Of a stretch of DNA of 64,000 bases, positions 57,038-64,000 are shown piece by piece (the first letter of the stretch is position 1; each line of letters starts with the position of its first letter). The notes beneath the pieces were generated by a model. It saw only the letters and a program-made list of their open reading frames with translations. It had not been told where the DNA came from and ran no database searches. This DNA comes from Ianthella basta (lineage: Eukaryota; Porifera; Demospongiae; Verongiida; Ianthellidae). The DNA is taken from the NCBI GenBank assembly GCA_964019415.1, contig OZ025869.1, positions 6,210,882-6,274,881 of the forward strand, in the 5' to 3' direction. Made by a program: the position numbers and the translations under genes.

Positions 57038-57138
57038 TGTGCCATCCTGGTGTCCTGGGTATGCAGTGGATGCAAGGGTGACAATGCCACCATCATGCCA
57101 TCAAACATAAATACAGGAGGAACTTGGCTCACGAAAAT

Positions 57139-58560
57139 AGCTGCACAGTCTCTTTATGCACTTTTGGCAAGTGGCTTAAGCTTGGTTTTGAGTCACACAA
57201 AGGTGAACTTGAGAATATGTCTTGGAGACTAAACAAATGCTGGCTTTGAACATGATCAGCTTCTGTTGTTGAGTGTCAATTGTTGGATCAGTGTTCTATA
57301 GAATGAACCTCAGTTTTTATGAGTTTCTATGGATTGTGCACTAGAGAAGTAAATGGAGGCTAGTGTCTCTCATGGGAAAACGCAACTAAATATACCACTG
57401 TAGAGGGAATAGCGTTGTCACTGAGTGTTTTCTCTCACCCTCCCTCTCTCTGTGTGTGCACGTCTGTGCCTATATGTGATGTGTGTGTGTTTCATCAAGA
57501 TGGCGGCATGAAAGCCACGTGGTCGCTAAACAAGACCACAGTATCAGCCTGTTCCATGGAGGTGGCCCACCTTTTCTCAGCCATACGGAGTTGACGTCGA
57601 CCAAGGGACTGGCAGAGTGAGCGACGATGATCTTTGTTGGCGGAAAGTGCCACTTTACGACAGGAGACATTGAGCACCGAAGCTTCAGCTACCCGCTCGT
57701 GACTGTCGACCGCCAGCAGTGCCAACCAAGCACTACACCCCCTGGGCCTGTCAACGTGGCTGGCAGACGGGCGGCCAACACACCCAGAAACGGCCAGGCA
57801 TCCAGCAGCCCCCACAGCCTAGGGCAGTCCTATGTGAGGCCAGTCACCTCACCTACATTAAGGACCCCTTTGGCTACAAAGACAGGTCACAGGCCTAGGC
57901 CTGGGACCTGCCCTACGTCCCAGTTAGGACAAAGAGTACAGAAGAAAAAGAAGCCTATATGTGATAACTGCACAGGCTAATGCTCCACCGTGTATCCTCT
58001 ATCACATTGTACAATTTCATTACAGTGTGAACTCAACTGGTGCACATTATAGAATGAATAATAATAATAGTAGTCACTTAGTGAATCTATGTCTTAAAGT
58101 TAGTGAATTCAATGGGATACAAGCACATGGTGATGGTAGTACTGATTTAACCATCTGAATGATTCAGTTGTCATCAATGTCAGAGTCAATTACAATTACT
58201 GGCTCAACAACTGCTGAGGAGGAAGTGTCTGGACCAAACCAAGCGTCCCAATCTTCAAGTGTGATCATATTAGAGGTTATGGGGCCTCTACGATGTTAGA
58301 AGATGCATTAGATAATTCCTAGGTGAAGGATGCCAACTCTGTGTCTCCAGGAAGACAAAAATAGCCCTCAGCATTTCACGCTGGGCAGGTCATTAATGAA
58401 GTGGGAGAAAAGAGTAAGACCAAGAATGGAACTCTGTGGGACACCAGAAGTTGTGGAGCCGATAGAAGATGTGGAGTCAGACACACGAGTGACCTGCGAG
58501 CGATCAGACAGGTAGGACTGGAACCAGATTACACTGGAAGCATCAAGACCTGTGCATATG
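57139..58560. repeat. Segmental duplication, copy B
   Basis: Partner of 51709-54000 with internal deletions. It retains 58368-58565, a truncated LINE reverse transcriptase fragment on minus (SVIWFQSYLSDRSQVTRV, FINDLPSVK). Confidence 0.85.
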
Positions 58561-58604
58561 AACATTGTCTACTGTTATTACTTACATAGTACACCTGTGA
58601 ATAC

Positions 58605-58905
58605 TAGCAATGCACTGCTGCCAATTGTGTCCAATCTGGAAAGGGGCAGCTATTATCTCAAGTGAAGTTGCATCCTGGAACACATTGGTGGATGGACTGG
58701 TCTGTACTCCTGCACGTAGGACAGGAGTTGAATCTGGTATTTCACCTATCAATGCAAGGATGCATAGTAAATCTTACCACAACTGGTGGCATGTACTGGG
58801 ATTAGCAAGTGCTTGACACACAGCACTCCTTTAGGTGACCTCTACATGAAGTGGAAGGCCTTTACAGCATAGCCTTGGGGGGGGGGGGGTACCTCAACAA
58901 TCATG
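58605..58905. repeat. Dispersed 0.3-0.5 kb repeat, copy 2 of 5
   Basis: Same blocks as 55088-55435, closest to the copy at 62276 (shared GGAACACATTGGTGG and CATGTACTGGGATTAGCAAG). Confidence 0.85.
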
Positions 58906-59216
58906 CAATTTCATGAAACCCAAGTGTATTAAAGTATTATTGCAATGTTAGAAAGTATAATAAGAACTGTTAACAATAAGGAATAGAACATTGACTAAGT
59001 TGCTTCTTGAGTCTCTTCACTTCATTTGCTCTTTATCATGCCACCTTCATCCTTTCCTTCTGCCATGTGTGAAGATGGTCCAAATCTAAGCTCGGCACTG
59101 GTGTGTGGAGTGTGGGAATCACCCTAAGTGTGATCTAGTGTGAAAAGGATCTGCTGTAACTGTTGATGCTTCCTGCACCCTGCACTTACTTACATACTAC
59201 TCCTGTGAACACTGAC

Positions 59217-59705
59217 AATGCACTGCTGCCAATTGTGTCCAAAATGGAAAGGTGCAGTCACTATCTTATTATCAGCTCAGGGGTGAATTAATGACAGGGT
59301 TTTCCTCTTTCACTGAATCGTTCGGGTGTTGGCCTACATTATGCCAAGTTCAACTCTATAGCAAGTGCAGCAAGGCAGCCATTATCTGAGGTGATGTTGC
59401 ATCACGAACACATTAGTGGATGGACTGTTCTGTGCTCCTGCATGTAGGGCAGGAGTTTGCTCTGGTATTTCACTTATCAATGCAAATGTGCTTAGTAAAT
59501 CTTCCCACAAGGAGTTGGCAAGTGCTTGACACACTGCAATCACTAAGGAGACCTCTACATTAAGTGGAATGCCTTAACAGCATAGTCCTAGGGGGAGGGG
59601 GGGAGACTTGTCTATACCTCAGCAATCATGCAGTTGCTTGCAACTTTGCCACATGAAGGCACAGTCATGCAAAAAGCTATCTGTGTTGATGAGAGATGGT
59701 AATCA
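59217..59705. repeat. Dispersed 0.3-0.5 kb repeat, copy 3 of 5
   Basis: The full unit followed directly by the Harbinger fragment, as at 55088-55640. Confidence 0.85.
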
Positions 59706-59714
59706 CTTTGGTAT

Positions 59715-59906
59715 TTGGCCACTCCTCCAGAATATCATACTGTAGCCCGATCTTTTGGAGTTGCATGGAGCTCTGTCTGCAGCATCGTGGATCAGACAGG
59801 AAAAGTGATGGAGTCTGTAATGCTAAATAGTTGCATCACATTCCCCATTGGGCATTTTGTATCAAGGAGTGTTGATGGTTTTATATACATGTATATGTAC
59901 GCATGA
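59715..59906 (+). pseudogene. Harbinger transposase fragment, second copy
   Basis: Differs from 55449-55640 by only a few bases. A more decayed third copy lies at about 63245-63360 (SGVSYCSPFGV region). Confidence 0.7.
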
Positions 59907-60309
59907 TTATCTACTGTCAAATGTGGCCTTAGTTAATCACTAATATCTTGAGTATATATTGTAGCAACCATAGACAAACGCAAGAACCAGCAGAAACTCA
60001 TGTACACCATGCACAACTGTTCAATGAATCAATCATCATTCGCCGTTTCAACATGGCCAACCAACAACAAGTCTAGTAGCAATCAGACAAAGGACAAAAG
60101 GGCACTCTTCTGCACGAATAATTTTATTTATAGTATATGCGTACAAGAGGTCAAACGGAACTCAATTGCAACAACGTAGGTACTAATTATCGCAGAAGTT
60201 GGATGAGGGTCCTAGCAGGTCACATGACTTGTTTGCAACAAATAAAATGGCGCTGGGTAAAATGTTCAAATGTGCGTAAGTGTGATTTTGTTGATCTATC
60301 GTTGGTTAA

Positions 60310-61300
60310 GTGATTGCACAGGTTATGGATATTGACGGAGGCTTCACCAGGCAGGTTAGCGACGTTCTGGACGTCTTGGGCACCGGAATGTATTGCAACA
60401 CCTTTTCCAACAGAGAAAAGAAGCAGATCGCAGAGGTTCAGAAGTTTAAGGAGGTCATAGGTGTGTTGGAGAATGAGGAGAGATATCGCCTTTTATGTCG
60501 ACGGCTTGTTTGCGATATAGGAAGTTGTGTTGCTGCTCCAAAGAAGTCTGTCGATGCAAGGAAGGAAAAATCTTAGACGTTTCTATGCGAACAGGGTAGC
60601 ACTCCTCAATGATAGTTGGGATGACTTCCATGCTGCCCTTCACTTGCCCAAGCCTGATTCTGTGTGGACACAAACTGTCAACAGGTTGTTGTTTAATCAA
60701 CTGCTAGTGCGGCCATACAGCATGATGAGAAACCAAAGGGCAGGCCTCAAATATCTTGTCAGTTGGGGGCTGACAAAGAGAATGTAATATGAAATATGGC
60801 AGGCTATGTCCCATTCAAGTTGTTAAAGGTATACAAAAAGAAACACACAGAAGAAGCAGTTGACATAGTAGACTGCCTGAGTGCAATGGCTCAGCCAGGT
60901 GCAGGAGATGATTTTCATGCATACACGCAGGAGTGGACGAAGGCCATCAGCAGAGGTGGCATATTTGAAGTTAGCGACGCCACCTTTATATTTTTCGCAC
61001 TTTGGACATACTTTTGAGGGGAGTACTACCTCGACAGCTGTTGAGCCAAACCATCTCTAGGGATGATGCCATTAAAGCTGTCGTGAATAATGAAGATCTG
61101 TTGTTCAATTAGGACATTTTAACTGGGCAATTGTCACATGACACCAGCAAATCATTGCTGAAGGAAATCACAGATATGTGCTGACAATTCGTGAACATGC
61201 TTTTGTTCAGCAATTGACTGAACAGTACAAGTTTGATACTGGGAAGAGAACGAGCAAGAGCAAGTTGTTCAGGGAGGAGCTAGAGAGAGGCCAATAAACC
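60310..61300 (+). pseudogene. Relic of an uncharacterised multi-copy invertebrate gene
   Basis: Begins right after the duplicated block. Blocks in order: QVSDVLDVLGTGMYCNTFSN, EERYRLLCRRLVCDIGSC (60310-60576); SWDDFHAALHLPKPD, QTVNRLLFNQLL (60590-60720); MAGYVPFKLLKVYKKKHTEE, GAGDDFHAYTQEWTKAISRG, GIFEVSDATFIFF (60796-61010); then TISRDDAIKAVVNNEDLLFN to about 61110 and KRTSKSKLFREELERGQ to 61296. At least three frameshifts. I recall this domain order (RxxCRxLVC, AGYVPxxLLK, RGGxF) from repeated coral and sponge genes of unknown role. Confidence 0.6.
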
Positions 61301-61319
61301 AGACCATTTATGTATGTAT

Positions 61320-61600
61320 ATACTCCAAGTATATTGGAAAACAATTGACACAATATGTGCCATTTATTAATGAAGAATAAGTACATATTGCATAACAAAA
61401 TGAAATGCATGCAAATGATAAAAGCTATAATTGACGTTAGCTAACTGTTGGGCTTCTTGCTATGTTTCACAAGAGGGGTGTCATCAATCTTTGGTCCTGC
61501 AGCGGTAAATATTATCTTCTTTGCTTTGGTTGATCTTAACTTCATTCAGCACAGATGATGTCTGAAGTCTGATTGCGTCAGTGGCCTCCTGTACCCACTG
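61320..61600. other. No gene seen
   Basis: AT-rich; no recognisable feature. Confidence 0.4.
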
Positions 61601-61604
61601 ATTA

Positions 61605-61900
61605 GTTGATCACTTTTATCAACCCCTCCCATAAACATGTTGTAGTGTTTCACTACTGCTGGAAGAGGTATTCTCAGTGAAACATATCTTCCTATGGAGT
61701 CTTTGCCTTTCTGTTTCACTGTGCCACCCTGGTGTCCTGGGTATGCAGTGGATGCAAGGGTGACAATGCCACCATCATGCCATCAAGCATAAACACAGGA
61801 GGAACCTGGCTCACGAAAATAGCTGCACAGTCTCTTTATGCACTTTTGGCAAGTGGCTTAAGCTTGGTTTTGAGTCACACAAAGGTGAATTTGAGAATAT
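61605..61900 (-). pseudogene. PiggyBac fragment, copy 2, joined to duplicated block
   Basis: Near-identical to about 56920-57215: the MGGVDNSDQLIS end of PiggyBac on minus followed by the GCACAGTCTCTTTATGCAC block. The shared PiggyBac/duplication junction shows the two segments moved together. Confidence 0.8.
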
Positions 61901-62275
61901 GTCATGAATAGTGTGAGCTAGTATGAAAAGGATTTATGTATAGAGCTGATAGACTCTGACATCTCTCAATTGTACGCTTTATTACAAATTTGAAATGATG
62001 GTGCAAATCTATTCACCTTAATCTTGGCAATGTTGTGTGGAGTGTGGGAATCGGCCTAAGTGTGAGCCAGTATGAAAAGGATTTGATAAAGCTATTGACA
62101 CTTCCTGCATCCTACGTTGTGACCAGCCATGTCATAATTCCACAGATTCCTCCCAGCACTTTTGGAGTGCTTGCCATATGTCCATATTATACCCCTTGAA
62201 TACTTACTTGATAAATGCCTGTGCATATGAACATTGTCTACTGTTATTACTTACACAGTACTCCTGTGGACACTA
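61901..62275. other. No gene seen
   Basis: Contains repeated GTGTGGAGTGTGGGAATC and GTATGAAAAGGAT phrases that recur near 59095 and 62765, so it belongs to the same duplicated mosaic. Confidence 0.5.
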
Positions 62276-62570
62276 GCAATGCACTGCTGCCAGTTGTGTT
62301 CAAACTGGAAAGGGGCAGCTATTATTTCAGGTAAAGTTGCATCCTGGAACACATTGGTGGATGGACTGGTCTGTACTCCTGCACGTAGGACAGAAATTGG
62401 ATCTGGTATTTCACCTATCAATGCAAGGATGCATGGTAAATCTTATCACAACTGGTGGCATGTACTGGGATTAGCAAGTGCTTGACACACAGCACTCCCT
62501 TAGGTGACCTCTACATGAAGTAGAAGGCCTTTACAGCATAGCCATGGGGGGAGACCTGTCTGTACCTCAA
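62276..62570. repeat. Dispersed 0.3-0.5 kb repeat, copy 4 of 5
   Basis: Colinear with 58605-58905 over its full length. Confidence 0.85.
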
Positions 62571-62879
62571 CAATCATGCAAACCCAAGCGTTTTAATGTG
62601 TTATTGCAATATTAGAAAGTATAAGAACTGTTAACAATAAAGAATAGAACATTGACTAAGTTGCTTCTTGAGTCTCTTCACTTCATTTGCTCTTTAGCAT
62701 GCCACCTTTCCTTCTGCCATGTGAGAAGATGGTCCAAATCTATGCATCTTAAGCTCTGCAATGGTGTGTGGTGCGTGGGAATCACCCTAAGTGTGAGCTA
62801 GTATGAAAAGGATTTGCTGTAACTGTTGATGCTTCCTGCACCCTGCACTTACGTACATGCTACTCCTGTGAACACTTGC

Positions 62880-63360
62880 AATGCACTGCTGCCAATTGTG
62901 TCCAAAATGGAAAGGGGCAGCCATTATCTGAGGCGATGTGCATCGTGGAACACATTAGTGGATGGACTGCTCTGTGCTCCTGCATGTAGGGCAGGAGTTT
63001 GCTCTGGTATTTCACCTATCAATGCAAATGTGCTTAGTAAATCTTCCCACAAGGAGTTGTCAAGTGCTTGACACACTGCAATGACTAAGGAGACTTCTAC
63101 ATGAAGTGGAAGGCCTTAACAGCATAGTCCTGGGGGGAGGGGGGGAGACCTGTCTATACCTCAGCAATCATGCAGTTGCTTGCAACTTTGCCACATGAGG
63201 GCACAGTAATGCAAAAAGCCATCTATGTTGATGAGAGATGGTAATCACTCTGGAGTGTCATACTGTAGCCCTTTTGGAGTTGCCTGGAGCTTGTCTGCAG
63301 CATCGTGCATCAGACGGTGAAAGTGATGGAGTCTGTAATGCTGAATAGTTGCGTCACATT
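62880..63360. repeat. Dispersed 0.3-0.5 kb repeat, copy 5 of 5, with decayed Harbinger end
   Basis: Matches 59217-59830 with small deletions; the Harbinger part (63245-63360) has lost several codons. Confidence 0.8.
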
Positions 63361-64000
63361 ATGGGTAATTAAGTAATTAGCTTTACAATTTCCTTATCAG
63401 CATGCTTGAGGGTGGTGAATAATGTTCCCCATTACTGTGGGGAACATTAATAGTGAACACAGCACAAGAGAACGCATGATTCCCTCGTGGTGCAGCATTA
63501 TGGAGACTGAGTGCATATATACTGTGATGTGCCTGCTTCCAGGTTCTATTCCTTATACTCAAGTGAGGACCAACTGAACAACATTTATGTACATGGAAGA
63601 GAGTAATAATACAAAGAGAGTAAAAACGAGAGTACCTTCAAAACGTGTGCATGTGTCTTCTTGTACCTGTTGAGCTGACGACAGCTACCTTCTATTGCTA
63701 TTTTGTATTCTTTTCATACAATTTCCTCTTGCTCCATTTGTCAAATTGGGTATATGGCATAAAGGGCTTCCTTTACAGCCTCATTCTGGTTGGAGACAGT
63801 TTCTTCTTGCCATAACGATGATCTCCTGCACAATTTGAAGTTCACTCTCTTACTTTGAATACACTTTCTTTGCTAGCTGCACAGCAAGATTTCACCTGGA
63901 GTTCGCCATCTTGTAGCACTAATTGATGACCTCTCTGCGTATCCTCAGCGGTGGTCCGTGCGCATATTCTATAAACACCTCTTTGAAGTCCACCCAGTCG
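63361..64000. other. No supported gene
   Basis: No recognisable coding sequence. A short minus-strand frame near 63995-63895 could be an exon but nothing supports it. Confidence 0.35.

Overview
The window looks like repeat-rich, gene-poor DNA from an animal nuclear genome. Introns of about 65-100 bp, long TG/CA microsatellites, animal-type DNA transposons and a caspase-like exon all fit a marine invertebrate. A sponge is my best guess because several multi-copy families here (HIRAN plus Ulp1 proteins, hAT/ZNF862-like, DUF6729-like) resemble sponge and cnidarian predictions I remember. That assignment rests on memory of families, not on a search. I saw no tRNA, rRNA or CRISPR.

Layout. 1-5 kb: microsatellites, a palindromic repeat and one apparently intact gene (2081-4552). 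That gene has a TATA box, a short signal-anchor exon, an intron containing a mobile element, and a glycosyltransferase-like exon. 5-10 kb: a truncated LINE, a small two-exon gene on the minus strand, and a complete 2954-bp TA-flanked transposon (7032-9985). The transposon carries a pogo/Tigger-like transposase on the minus strand and a HIRAN plus Ulp1-protease gene on the plus strand. 10-18 kb: a foldback half-copy, a caspase-like exon, and the 3' end of a Ty3/gypsy element. The gypsy LTR holds a palindromic element with hammerhead-ribozyme-like cores. A multi-exon transposase-like gene follows, split at 15282-18250 by another transposon with 8-bp target duplications. 18.8-21.7 kb: a tyrosine-recombinase retroelement (gag-like ORF and recombinase) with no reverse transcriptase. 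22-25.3 kb: a Penelope-like relic with a hammerhead core, then a second copy of the multi-exon gene containing HIRAN-like sequence. 25.7-33.5 kb: LINE fragments, two hairpin-ended elements with a third copy in the 2-kb intron, and an integrase relic. 34-38 kb: a 328-bp foldback, a hAT relic, a DUF6729-like relic and a pogo fragment. 38.5-50.6 kb: decayed Ulp1, hAT and HIRAN fragments, one plausible small multi-exon gene, a 25-bp minisatellite, a P-loop relic and a Merlin/ISXO2 relic. 51.7-63.4 kb: a mosaic of segmental duplications (five copies of a 0.3-0.5 kb unit) carrying hAT, LINE, PiggyBac, P-element and Harbinger pieces.

Most coding sequence here is transposon-derived and inactivated. 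The most interesting thread is the repeated appearance of HIRAN and Ulp1-type protease sequences (7.2-8.3, 24.3, 38.6, 43.2 and 46.2 kb). One pair lies inside a transposon whose two ends can be read, which suggests a mobile element carrying a DNA-end-binding plus deSUMOylase-like accessory gene. A second thread is the set of hammerhead-like cores at 13.5, 22.3 and 51.3 kb.
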